A stretch of 50,045 bases of DNA from Saprolegnia diclina VS20 (taxonomy: Eukaryota; Oomycota; Saprolegniomycetes; Saprolegniales; Saprolegniaceae), in assembly GCF_000281045.1 (NCBI RefSeq), contig NW_008246097.1, positions 579,844 through 629,888 of the forward strand. The letters are read 5' to 3'. Positions 1-9,652 of this stretch are shown in pieces; the stretch's first letter is position 1, and every line of letters begins with the position of its first letter. The notes under the pieces were generated by a model. It did not search any database. It was not told the origin of the DNA and saw nothing but the letters and a program-made list of their open reading frames with translations. Position numbers and translations under genes: made by a program.

Positions 1-645
1 CCCGTAGCCTGATTGGTTTGTCTTGCCGGATGGTGCAGCGTGCTGCCTCTTGTCCTTGGCGGTCTTAGAAGCGCTCTCGGCTGGTCCTTGCATAGACTTT
101 GCAAGCGGTTTCTTGGACTCACTGCTCAGATCCATTGGCTTGCTCGACGGTATGCGGGCGTCCACCGCTGTGACGTCGATCGAGTGCTGCGACGGCGGTG
201 CTTGGAACTCGCCGTAGCCGCTAATCTCGTCAAACTGACCGTACCCCGAGCCTTCCTTCTCTCCGCATCGTTTCTTCGGATGCAATTTGCGCGCAGTCGC
301 CGGTGTGCACATTTCCAGGCCCTTTGTGAACGTGACACCAATCATATCTTCGCGGTTGTGGCGGTGCCCTAGAATCCCACCGTTGGCACAATCACTTCCG
401 CCCACAGCTGTACCTTGATAGCCCACGATTGCGCGCTTGATCTTGCCCCGCACCGGAGCCGGTGCCACGTCAGCGTCGCGCGGGTCGGGCGGCACGTACC
501 TACCCGTCAAGCCGATAGTACCGGATGGGACCGAATTCGAAACTTCAAGTGCCTACCCCGTGTACTGATGCTCGGGCTGCGCATGCTTGCGCAGCTGCCG
601 GCGCTCCGCGATCGAGGCATGGGACGGCTTGACCTCAAGCCCCAT
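1..645 (-). CDS. Uncharacterised protein, 3' end beyond the left edge (partial)
   Basis: Three exons are read on the minus strand: 645..557, 499..414 and 368..1, the last running off the window. The two introns (556..500 and 413..369) have GT-AG ends and keep the frame. The start is the ATG at 645, giving about 180 visible residues. The N-terminus carries YTGYVPPD and VGYQGHRHN. Repeated Tyr-x-Gly motifs of this style occur in some ciliary microtubule-associated families (FAM166/DUF2475-like), so a flagellar role is conceivable, but this is only a weak resemblance. The rest is polar, with GYG-containing segments and a Lys/Ser-rich stretch. No enzyme motif is visible. Confidence 0.6.
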
Positions 646-738
646 TTTGAAATAGGACGATCGTGCGTTACGCCACAACCAACCTAAATGTGCACTCAAC
701 GCTGGTTCACAGTGTATTCATACAGTGTATTTGGATTA

Positions 739-1682
739 TTAGGCGACTTTGCGCTTTTGGGCACACCAAAGAAGTAGCTGGCACATGTAGCGCCACACGC
801 GCTGATATGTCGACGCTGCCGGGGCCGGACGTGCCACGGCCACCGTCTTCTTGTCGTCGTACAAGCTACCGACACGCTTCATCATGTTCTTCTCAAACTG
901 CCGCTGACTCGAGCGCTGGTGCTTCCACAGTAGCTCCGAGCGGTCAATGGCGGCGGACTGGCGCTGCAGTTCGAGTCGCTCGCTCTCGCTGCTGGCGTAC
1001 TCGGTTGCCGTTGTCAAGTCGGCGCTACGTCAATGTTGGGTTTAGTGTTTGAAAAGACCGCAGCTTGTCCGTGTACTACCGTGCCTCAGCAAAGCGCTCC
1101 AGGTGCATCAACGCCTTGGCGCGCTGGCGCGTCGCCTTCATGTTGGTCGGCTCCGACTGTAGCACGAGGTTGCACATTTGAGCGGCTTTGCCCCATTGCT
1201 AGCGATAGCAGTAGCCGGCGAACATCGATGCACGAGTGCGTACCTCGAGCTTGAGCATGCACGCAACGACGTTGCACGTGATGGGGTTTTGTATGGTCGC
1301 TTGCACCTTGTGCTTGTCCGCACCAAAGTCGAGGCCCGCGAGCGCTTGGAGGTAGGCGTCGCTGGCCTCGGCGTACGCCCCCGCACGAAAGAGCTCGTTG
1401 CCTTTCTCTCGATGGGCCGCGATCCACGCGACTTTGCCTTCCCGCGTCAGCTGTGCGGCGCGCTCGGCCGACGACTTGATCTTGGACTGTGTGTCGAGAT
1501 ACGCGATTTCCTTGTCGGATCTAGTTCCGAGTGAGTGACACGATTGGAAGGCGTGACGCGCACGTGTCGAGCGCAATGCCGTTGCCGACGTCACGCTTCA
1601 ATTGGACTTTGCCACCGACGTGCTGCATCGACTCGTTGATCGAGTCGAGCATCTTGGACACCGTGTATGGCTCGTGGGCCAT
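739..1682 (-). CDS. TPR-domain protein, co-chaperone-like
   Basis: Four exons: 1682..1564, 1520..1244, 1198..1080 and 1024..739, with GT-AG introns of 43, 45 and 55 nt. The join gives 266 residues. The middle has tandem tetratricopeptide helices: an EKGNELFRAGAYAEASDAYL repeat, then an NVVACMLKLEQWGKAAQMC repeat, then a repeat beginning at SEPTNMKATRQRAKALMHLE. This is the arrangement seen in FKBP/AIP/TTC-type Hsp90/Hsp70 co-chaperones. No peptidyl-prolyl isomerase domain is seen. The C-terminus is basic with a short hydrophobic patch (WRYMCQLLLW). TPR fold is confident; partner and function are not known from sequence. It is divergent from the EI24-like gene, with 303 bp between starts. Confidence 0.85.
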
Positions 1683-1985
1683 TTTCGCGCGACCTTTTTG
1701 TGTTGGCGGAATCTTCAAGAGACGCCAAATTTATATAGTGTTATACTGCATATACTGTTGACGACCAGATGCACGGACAAGAGAGCATGGCGCTGCATCA
1801 TAGCAACGAATGCCTGTGCGTAGCGCTGTTTCAAATGGAAGCGATGGCAAGCAAGATGGCACGGCATACGAGCGCAACGTGCACGCGACGGAGACACGCA
1901 GCACAGCACCTATACACTATTTGAATCCCGGAGAAAACCCGGTGGCACGGTATCCGGACGCGAGAACGAGAACAGGATTTGCGCA
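1683..1985. promoter_or_regulatory. Divergent intergenic region, TPR gene / EI24-like gene
   Basis: This 303-bp spacer separates two start codons on opposite strands. It holds an AT-rich stretch with ATATAGTGT at 1733..1741, ACACTATTT (AAATAGTGT on the minus strand) at 1914..1922, and TATCCGGA at 1951..1958, which is 27 bp before the EI24-like ATG. The last two match motifs that recur upstream of other genes in this window. No ORF here looks coding. Confidence 0.5.
1951..1958. promoter_or_regulatory. TATCCGGA element, EI24-like gene
   Basis: Core of the recurrent palindromic motif, 27 bp before the ATG at 1986. Confidence 0.5.
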
Positions 1986-3133
1986 ATGGAGGTGGTCCAG
2001 GATGTGTACACGTCGTTCTGCGCCGGCATCCAGGACGCGATCTCGCTGCATCGAATCACAACGCTCTTCTGGAACTCGCCCATCATTCGAAAGTGCTCGG
2101 CCAAGTGCTTGGGTCTCAATGGGCTCCTCTTCCTCGGCAGTATCTTCTTCTTCGAGTTCGTGGTCCTGCCTGTGATTCACTTGTTTGGTGACGTGCTCTC
2201 GGCGTCACTCTCGCAACACGCGACGGACATTGCGTCCGACTACTACCGCGAGTGGATCGACTCGGTCGTCTTTGTCCTCTACCAGGTACATACGCGTGTA
2301 CTTTGCCACGTTTTGTGACGTGACTACTAGGGCTTGTGGATGTACCCGATCTACTGCATTAGCTTCATCCTCAACACGATTTGGTACCAAGACATTGCCG
2401 ACGATGGTGGTACTCTCCTCGATGCCGAAATGCTCATGCTTTCGATAGCCTACCTCTTGCATCATGGTCAACCACGGCCGACCGCCGTGCGGGAAATGAT
2501 CCGGTACGCATCACTTAGATTGACTTGGCTCATCGAAGATGCCGCAGCGACGAGCTCTACCGAGCGATCCTCGTCGCGTTCTTTCTTGGCCAAACGATGC
2601 TGAGCTACTTTGTGCCTGTCGTGGGTCCGTTCTTGAGCTTCGTCTACCTCAGCTGGCTCTACGCACTCTACTGCTTCGAGTACAAGTGGTCGCTGCACGG
2701 CTGGGGTCTCGAGAAGCGCCTCGCCATCATGGAGCAGCACTGGTACGGCGCATTGTATTCGACGAAGTTGCGTGATTTGTTCTCGCAGGGCGTACTTTGC
2801 TGGGTTTGGCTGCCCGTTTACACTCGCGACGTTTTTCGCACCCAACTTCATCAGCAAAGGCCTCTTCGCCGTCTTCTTCCCCGTCGTACGCGGCACGATC
2901 TTAGATGGCTGCTCATGACTACCTAGTTTTTGCTGTTGGCCATCACATCGGATCCGCCGACGGGCGAATCGGTCGGCTCGATCAAGCTGCCGCTCTTCCG
3001 GTGTGCTTGGGTGCAGTGTCATTGGAAGCTAACCGAGCGTAGGCAATCACGCTGGCTCAGCCTTCAGCTTCTGCGCCGTGTGAGCCTCTTGTCCGGAATC
3101 AAGCAAACCAAGCGCCCGACGCCCAAGCACTAA
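1986..3133 (+). CDS. EI24: EI24 / etoposide-induced 2.4 family membrane protein
   Basis: Seven exons: 1986..2285, 2331..2406, 2449..2503, 2548..2742, 2789..2885, 2927..3000 and 3043..3133. All six introns are 41-46 nt and GT-AG, giving 295 residues. Family hallmarks include FWNSPIIRKC near the N-terminus, FLSFVYLSWLYALYCFEYKW, GWGLEKRLAIMEQHW, APNFISKGLFAVFFP and LAITSDPP. EI24 is an ER multi-pass protein linked in animals and plants to autophagy and ER-associated degradation. Several hydrophobic segments are visible, and the tail is Lys/Arg-rich as in ER proteins. Length is slightly under the roughly 340 residues of the human protein. A TATCCGGA element lies 27 bp before the ATG. Confidence 0.92.
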
Positions 3134-3313
3134 CCCACCGCATTAATATATGATTTTGGCGTGCTCTCCCTAAATCTTACCAAAGGTTTGCAGCGCAGGC
3201 TTGTGAAGTGCTACATAAGTGGAATACCCGCGGTGCGACACGCGTAGTCGGGGGTAGGGTTGAGCGTCTGCACTAATTTTAGCTGCGGAGGTCGAAACCA
3301 GCGTCGGGCCGCG

Positions 3314-5216
3314 ATGCCGCCGGCGAACCGACAGAAGGAGCTCGAGACGCAGGTCGAGGACCTCCGCCGTGATATCGAGAACCTCAATAAGCGCACGGCC
3401 GCCGACAAGGCGCAGATGCAAACCGCAATTGAGATGGAGAAGCGCTTCCGGGCGCAGGCCGACGCCGAGGCCGCGACCGCCGTCGCCCGCGCCGACGAGC
3501 TCCTCGCTGCGACAACGACCTTGCAGCAAGACAAGGACGCGCTCGAGTTGGCGCTCGCCACATCCCAAGCCAACGAACAGCAGACGTTAGAGCAGTACAA
3601 CGCAGTCTCGAGCCAGCTTCTCGCCGCCCAAGAGCACACGGCGCAGCTAGATGCGTACATCCTCGAGCTCCAAACACACATCAAGACGCTCGACGAGAAC
3701 ATCGAGCGCGGTGGCATCGCCGAGACAACATACCAGCTCGAGCTCACGGTGGCTGTCACGCGCGCCAACGAGCTCGAAGCGCAGTGGGCCGAAGCGCAGT
3801 CGACGATGGATTCGAGCAGTGCCAACTTGCGCAGCGAGCTAGCCGAGCGAGACGAACGCCTTGCGTCCTTGCGCGCCGAGCACGAACAGGCGCTGGTCGA
3901 CGCCAACGCGCAGATCGCCGCGGTCGAAGCGTCCGTGGCGTCACTCCAAACTCAAAACAGCGCGCTCAACGGCGAAATTGAGACGTGGAAGAAGCACGAT
4001 ACGAAAGGGCTTGGCGAGACGCTCCAAGAGCTCCAGAACGAGCTGTTTGAGAAATCGACGGCGCTCGTCGCGCAGGGCGAGAAGCTCTTGTCGGTCTCGG
4101 AGGCGCTGAATAAATGCAAGACGGCGCTGCTTGTCGCCAAGAAGGACGTGTCGGACGCGCGTGTGCTCCTTCTTCGCGGCATTGCGGGCCCCAACGTTGA
4201 CGTGTCCTTGTACCAGCACGTCCGGCTCGACGAGCTCGTGCGGCTTCGCCTCAAGAACGAAGCCGAGTGCCAAAGTCTCCTCGACGAGTCGGAGGCGCCG
4301 AGCGAAGTCAACGCCGACTTGGGCTTGAGCAGCTTGAGTAAACTCGAGCGTGAAATGCGACTTCTCCGCAGCCGCAACAAGCGGCTCGTCGAGCGCTCGT
4401 CCGAGCTCGAGAAGGAGCTCCAGGCCGCAGTAGGCGCCATGGACGACGTCAAGGCGCTAAAAGAAAAGACCGCCGAGCTCGCGGGTCGTCAGCGGACAGA
4501 GAAGGAGCTCCGTAGCAAGTCGGACGAAGCGCGGGTCGAAGCCAACGAGAAGATCGTCGCCCTCTCCGAGCACATAGAGAAGCTCATGATCCACCTCAAG
4601 CACGAGGCGGCGGCCAAAACGAAGGCACTCGAGAGCGTCCGGTCGCTCGAGAGCGAGCGGCGCGACCTCGTCGAGAGCGTGGCCCAGCTGACCAAGAAGA
4701 TGGCAGCCAAAGACAAAACCATGGGCGAGCTGCAGCAAGGCAGCAAGATCCTCGAAGACCAACTGCGGCTCATGGATGAAAAGTACATTGAGCTCCGCAA
4801 CAAACTCGATTGGACGCGGACGACGTCGCAGAAGGAGGTCAAAAAGCTCAGCCACGAACTTAGCGTACTGCGCTGCAAGTGGCAAATGGCGCTCGACACG
4901 GGCCAGCTCCCGACCGACACGTATGTGCTCAAGCCCATGTACGTGCTTCATTATTTCTATCGTTGTATTTTCGATGCGACGTGGCGATTTGTATAGCAAA
5001 AAGATGCAGCTGCTCTCGAGTCCCCACAGCGCCTCGGACTCGAAGCTGCTCGGCTCCAACAACGACGATGTCCCGCGCAGCACAGCAAGTACGACACCGA
5101 TCAAGCGGTCCGTGGCCTTTGAAATACCCAAGCTACCGCAGCCCGACAGCGAAGTCGGCACCCCGTGGTCCGACACCAAGCTCGACGCGCTGCAACGACA
5201 ACTGCAGCGCAAATAA
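3314..5216 (+). CDS. Long coiled-coil protein, unknown function
   Basis: Two exons: 3314..4938 and 4997..5216, with a 58-nt GT-AG intron, giving 614 residues. The start is the first in-frame ATG after the upstream gene; the next possibility upstream would need a non-ATG codon. Residues from about 5 to 540 are almost continuous heptad-rich helix with Glu, Lys, Arg, Leu and Ala, for example ELETQVEDLRRDIENLNK. One less regular break occurs around the PNVDVSLYQHVRLDELVRLR segment. The C-terminal 70 residues are Ser/Pro-rich. Such proteins are usually structural (centrosomal, Golgin or flagellar), but I do not recognise a specific family. It lies only 180 bp after the EI24-like stop. Confidence 0.85.
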
Positions 5217-5267
5217 GAGGTCGCAAAAGCATGTCACCCCGTAGTAATCGTGTCTAGTTGTTCATGT

Positions 5268-6509
5268 TCAGCTGCGAGGCGGGACATACGAGAGCGGATT
5301 GCACGCCATAAACTGCTTGTCTGTCGACATGTCGTACGCGGCTGTCGGGTATACGTGGCTGAACGCGACCCACTGCTTGAACGAGCGCTTGGTCCCGACG
5401 TTGGCGCCCGTGTACAGCGCTTGCAGGTGCGCGTAGCTTTGGCGCTGCGTGGTTTTCATGGCGGCGAGCGGATCCGGCGACTTGACGTCCCATTGCACCA
5501 GCTGCAGCGGGTGCAGCACCCGAGGCATGTACTTGGCATATGCGATCTCGATGGACGGGGCGTAGAAATCATAGCCCGACGTCCACCACCGCGTCGCTCG
5601 ATGGTACGCGTCGCCGTGCCATACGTAGAGGGCTTTGGCGTCGGCGGGCGCCGCCGACAGCGCGTGGATCGGCCCGAAATGGAAGCTTTCGGCGTACTGG
5701 GCGCTGAGGCGTGGCTCGGTGAACGGCGGCTTGACGAGCACGGGCGGGTTGAAATCTACAGCCGCCAGCGCCGCGTCTTTGGTCCACACACGCGCAGTGC
5801 ACATGAGTGCGCGCTGCGTGCGATCGATGGGCCACGCTTTGGATACGAGCGCGGGCGGCGCGATGCTGAGGATGCCATGGGGGTTCTGCGCCCGGCGCCA
5901 CTCGGTGAGCAACAGCGTGTCCCACTTGTCGACAAACTCGAGGCGCGAGTCGATCGAGAGATAGTACTTGTTCTTTGGCGCTGTCAACCAATTCGACGGA
6001 ACCATGGCCTCGGCGAGGGCCCGCGCCGGGCTCGGGCCCACGTGGTCGTTTGCGTGCCGGAACTTGTGGTCGATACGGCCGCGGTGCTCGGCGCAGATAT
6101 CACGCGACGCAGCACAGAACGTCTCGAAGCAGCTTGCGTCGTTCGGGTCGCCGCTCGTCGCGTCAATCTCTTCAAAGAGCACGAGGTGCAGACCGTGCGG
6201 TGCATCCGCCATCTCGTAGAGCGACGTGAGCGTGGCCACGCACTGCTCAGAATCGCGGTAATTGGTCATGATCACAGCAATCGCGTGGTCGATTTGCGGT
6301 GCGACTTTCTTGAGCGACGAGCGCGACGCGGCCGGGAGCGCGTGGTCAGCGGCGTGGAGCTTGCTGGGTTCACCCTGGAAGGCGGACGAGAGCTGCGAGA
6401 TCTCAAAGAGGAGGCCAAAGACGCAGATCGCGCAGGCAACGAGGAGCAGGTAGACGTACTTGGCCGCAATGAGCTGGCGCAGCCCTCCGCGCTGGTGCTG
6501 GTGCCGCAT
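5268..6509 (-). CDS. GT60-type glycosyltransferase (Skp1-GlcNAc-transferase-like), type II membrane protein
   Basis: A single exon of 413 residues. After a short basic N-terminus there is one hydrophobic segment (YVYLLLVACAICVFGLLF), typical of a Golgi type II signal anchor. The lumenal part resembles family GT60: an Ile-rich start (AIAVIMTNYRDSEQC), RHANDHVGPSPARALAEAM, a metal/donor region YYLSIDSRLEFVDKWD, and WWTSGYDFYAPSIEIAYAKY. Canonical GT60 enzymes have a DSHxRF-type motif; here it reads DSRLEF, so activity or specificity may differ. Known GT60 members add GlcNAc to hydroxyproline of Skp1 or start O-glycosylation. Two TATCCGGAT-type elements lie 36 and 51 bp upstream of the ATG. Confidence 0.75.
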   Translation of the reverse strand: MRHQHQRGGLRQLIAAKYVYLLLVACAICVFGLLFEISQLSSAFQGEPSKLHAADHALPAASRSSLKKVAPQIDHAIAVIMTNYRDSEQCVATLTSLYEMADAPHGLHLVLFEEIDATSGDPNDASCFETFCAASRDICAEHRGRIDHKFRHANDHVGPSPARALAEAMVPSNWLTAPKNKYYLSIDSRLEFVDKWDTLLLTEWRRAQNPHGILSIAPPALVSKAWPIDRTQRALMCTARVWTKDAALAAVDFNPPVLVKPPFTEPRLSAQYAESFHFGPIHALSAAPADAKALYVWHGDAYHRATRWWTSGYDFYAPSIEIAYAKYMPRVLHPLQLVQWDVKSPDPLAAMKTTQRQSYAHLQALYTGANVGTKRSFKQWVAFSHVYPTAAYDMSTDKQFMACNPLSYVPPRS

Positions 6510-7052
6510 CGCTCACTTCGATTTGTCGAATCTTCGTTCGATTGTATCCGGATGTATCGCCGGATACCACGCTAGACACGCGATGTCGAACCGCTGCAAT
6601 CCCAAGGGTGGCATCACATCGCCTCGTCAAGCACAAGTACGTTGCTGCTCTAGTACCTGCGTATAGCTAGCTTGCTACTTTGCTAGTAGAAGCGGGCTCG
6701 ACAGCAGCCATGCAGCAGCGAGTTCGTGACCTTGGCAGGAAATTAAGTTGCGTGATTATAGACCATCCTGGTGTGTAGCATCGGAGATGGTCGGCGAGCA
6801 CGCAACCGTTTCTTGATTGATTGCCAAGAGCCATGCGTCGACAACCAACGCCAGCATCTCGGCAGCGCCGCCGTGGCTTTGGCTTCGTCCATGACCTACG
6901 TAGTCCTCAACGACGCGCTGCTGGCGCAACTCGTTAGACGGGGCCATATATCCGGATGGAAGAATGCACCAATCATGCGCCGGCTATTTTGGCGGGCAGA
7001 CAACGGGCCAATCACGCGTCGCCTTCCTGGGCCGCCGTTGACAAGGAGGACG
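6510..7052. promoter_or_regulatory. Divergent intergenic region, GT60 gene / chromo gene
   Basis: A 543-bp spacer between opposite start codons. TATCCGGAT lies at 6545..6553 and its reverse complement CCGGATA at 6560..6566, close to the glycosyltransferase start. Another TATCCGGAT lies at 6949..6957, 95 bp before the chromo-gene ATG. The short ORFs within have no coding character. Confidence 0.5.
6545..6568. promoter_or_regulatory. Paired TATCCGGAT elements, GT60 gene
   Basis: TATCCGGAT at 6545..6553 and the inverse CCGGATACC reaching 6568, 36-59 bp upstream of the minus-strand ATG at 6509. Confidence 0.55.
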
Positions 7053-8159
7053 ATGACCGAGTCGGAGGTCCGGCTGCAGCGCTACCTCGGCTTCTACGTC
7101 GACGCCAAGGTACATCGACATGCTATGACGTCGCCGCCGACGCCTGCGGGTAGGACGAGCGCAGCGCATGGTGCGAGGCTGTTGTGACGCACATCAACCG
7201 CACGACCGACACGGTCCGGGTCCACTACGTGGGCTACCACGAGCGCTACAACCGATGGCTGACGCTAGACAACCTCGCGCCTTTCCAAACGTTCTCAAGT
7301 ACGTACTGTGTATGGCTATGTGGCGTCTGACGCCTCGTGTTTCTAGGCCGCTCCGACAAGCCGCTGGTGCCAAACCGGCCCATCTGGAGCGGCGACGCGT
7401 CCGTCCTGACGGGCTTCAACAGCTTCATCCAAGAGTCAACGCACAAAGTACCCGAGAAGGCGAAAGGAAAAGGCAAGAAGCGCAAGACGATCGACTACTC
7501 GAGCAATCGCAGCCGACCAAGAAAAGCCAAGCCGGCTGCCGCCTCGACGGTCGAAGCGCCTACTGAGGAGCCTTCCGTGCACTCGCCCCAGGAGTGTATG
7601 ATCAACCCGTCCCGGAGCATGGGAGTGACCCTCGCACTCTCTCCGGTGGCATCCCCCGCCAAAGCGACGAGCGCATTGCTCTCGTCGCCGTCCAAGGACG
7701 TCCAAGCATCCCTTGCCGCTCTTGATCGCCATGGTACTCGACCGATTCCACGAAGCAGCCTCACGGTGCATCTAGTTGACTCTGACAAGAATCTCGCAGA
7801 CGTGCAAAACGCGATACCCGGCGCCACCGAGAGACCTTTGACCAAGCGAGGTACGTTCACCGGACTAGGCCTCTTGTAACATAGCCGTAGTCGTCTCCAT
7901 CAAGGCCGGCTCGCCACCGCGCCGAGCCACGCGGTCACGGACGCCCCATGCTCTCATCCCACGTGACGGCGTGAACCTCAGCGCGCCTCTCAAGAGCTCT
8001 GGCGCAACAGCACCGCTTGTGCCCGACGTTGTCTTCCAAGACATGGCACCCGACGCCCGCAGCGAGCTTCGGGAGACGAACTTGCGTCACATGCACGACG
8101 CGTCGGCCTTCATGGCCGCGTGCATCGCCGAGTTCCAGGCCAACGTTTCGACCGCGTAA
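7053..8159 (+). CDS. Chromo-barrel / tudor-knot domain nuclear protein
   Basis: Four exons: 7053..7109, 7154..7298, 7347..7850 and 7891..8159, giving 324 residues. The last acceptor could instead be 6 nt upstream without changing frame. The N-terminal 65 residues fit a chromo-barrel/tudor-knot fold: AWCEAVVTHINRTTDTVRVH followed by YVGYHERYNRWLTLDNLAPF. This fold binds methylated histone tails or RNA in MSL3/MRG15/Tip60 and PHF20-type proteins. A basic stretch (EKAKGKGKKRKTIDY) is a probable nuclear localisation signal. The rest is Ser/Pro-rich and disordered, ending in a conserved-looking helix (MHDASAFMAACIAEFQANV). No MRG or acetyltransferase domain is present, so it is probably a reader or scaffold. 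Confidence 0.75.
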
Positions 8160-8677
8160 GCGAGCTCGACGCTATCACGTCCTAATATATGTACTGTACG
8201 GAGAGGTTGGGCGAATGAGTGTGCAGGCTCGGCTACGTCAGCTGTAGGGTCTGGTAGCTGCGTACGAAGGCTGGACATTTGGTCTCCGTGTTGGGTGACT
8301 TACCTAATAGCGCTCGCATCGGCGCGTTCGACCGAGGTTGACGACGAAGCGAAGAGTACCGTGCACCCTGGCCGCCAAGGTTGTCGCGATGGTGATATTC
8401 GCTAGAACAGGCTCTGTACGTGGTAGTGCAGTGAACTGGCTGCCCTCTCCCGCCCGCCGATCGTCGCTTCTAGTAATGTTAGAGGTCGACGCTCCTACTG
8501 TAGATCAACGTAGCGACAGTCGTTCTAGTATGCGATCTGCTGCGAGCAAGGCTCTTCTCAACTAAACGTCACTCGAGGATCGAGGAAAATTGGTTAAATA
8601 TACTACGAATCCGAGAGGCGGTACGTCGCGCAACACGAGGAGCCGACGACGCAGCTAGCGTCCGCTTGGTAGCACAT
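8160..8677. other. Convergent intergenic region
   Basis: This 518-bp stretch lies between the 3' ends of the chromo gene and the elicitin gene. I see no supported gene, repeat or structured element. It should contain both polyadenylation sites, but no sharp signal is evident. Confidence 0.4.
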
Positions 8678-9235
8678 CTAGGCCAAGGCGTAGGCCAAGG
8701 CCGCCGAGCCGATCGCGAGGAGCGAGGCCGAGTTGGCAACCGCAGCCGACGGCGCGGGTGTCGGGGTCGCGGCAGCGACCTTGGTGCGCGGCGCGGTCGT
8801 GATGTCGGCGATGGTCACAATGGGCACCGTCGTGGCGTTGCCGTCCGTGGAGTTGGCAAGCGTCGCCGTCGGGCGCGTCGACTTGGCCGGCGCCGTCGTC
8901 ACAATGAGGTTCGGGTCGACGCCGCACTTCTTGATGTACGGCTGGATGTCAGTGATCGGCGTCTTGCTGTCAAAGACGCAGTTCGGGAACTTGCCGACCA
9001 AGTTTTGGACGGCGACGACGCACGACGGGACGGCGCAAATATCGTCGGGCGTACCGTTGAAGATAGTCTTTTGCGCATCGTTCGTGCACGCCATGTACGT
9101 CTCCGAGGCCTGGAGCGCGTTGATGGCCGCGATCTGCGTCTGCGTGCAGGCGGCCGAGACCTTGGGCGGCGCCGTCGTCGTCGAGTTGGCGGCCATGGCG
9201 CAGGCGGCGAGGGTGGCGAGTACAGTGAGCTTCAT
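8678..9235 (-). CDS. Elicitin-like GPI-anchored protein
   Basis: A single exon of 185 residues. The N-terminus is a clear signal peptide (MKLTVLATLAACAMAA). An elicitin domain of about 100 residues follows, with exactly six Cys: in AACTQTQ, YMACTND, DICAVPSC (two), NCVF and KKCGVD. Next comes a Thr/Ser/Ala/Pro-rich linker with Asn-x-Thr/Ser sequons. The C-terminus is a hydrophobic tail ending AIGSAALAYALA, typical of a GPI-addition signal. Elicitins are oomycete-specific extracellular proteins; those of Phytophthora bind sterols. The domain-linker-GPI architecture fits the membrane-anchored elicitin-like class. It is the clearest lineage marker in the window. Confidence 0.92.
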   Translation of the reverse strand: MKLTVLATLAACAMAANSTTTAPPKVSAACTQTQIAAINALQASETYMACTNDAQKTIFNGTPDDICAVPSCVVAVQNLVGKFPNCVFDSKTPITDIQPYIKKCGVDPNLIVTTAPAKSTRPTATLANSTDGNATTVPIVTIADITTAPRTKVAAATPTPAPSAAVANSASLLAIGSAALAYALA

Positions 9236-9652
9236 CGAGACTGTGGGAATTGCGGAATGGCACGCAATGTCGCCACCGAGAAAATTTTGCGCCCACTTGC
9301 TGATCGGCTCCGACCATCATACAAAGCCCAAGTAAATTCCTCTCCACCGCTCTGATTCGTCCGTATTCCATGACTTTTGGCCAATGATATGCGATACCGC
9401 GCCGTGACCAACGCGGGCACACACGCTCGGCGCAGCGGCGGCCGCTTGAAGAAGGCGAGTACGAGGGGACTGAGATTCTCGGTCTGACCAGTCGCCCTGC
9501 TTCTCGCGATGGAAAGGCGGCGAAGCCTCAGCATGCACCTCGGCGCTGCATAGAACGACCATGACGCTCTATGGCAAGGCGGTGGCAAGGCCATGCAGGC
9601 GGTCGCACCCATTCGTCGCTGCCAGGTGGCGCCGTCAACGTGTGTTTTTAAC
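9236..9652. promoter_or_regulatory. Upstream region of the elicitin gene
   Basis: A 417-bp stretch between the elicitin ATG and the 3' end of the hydrolase gene, both on the minus strand. No TATCCGGAT element is found here. Short ORFs on both strands show no coding signature. Confidence 0.4.

Noticed and set aside
2407-2448. Reading straight through small introns as coding sequence
   Set aside because: Read-through gives stops or loss of family motifs; removing the GT-AG segments restores EI24 similarity.
5250-6575. 441-codon plus-strand ORF opposite the GT60 gene
   Set aside because: Arg/Val-rich shadow; the minus strand has a signal anchor and family motifs.
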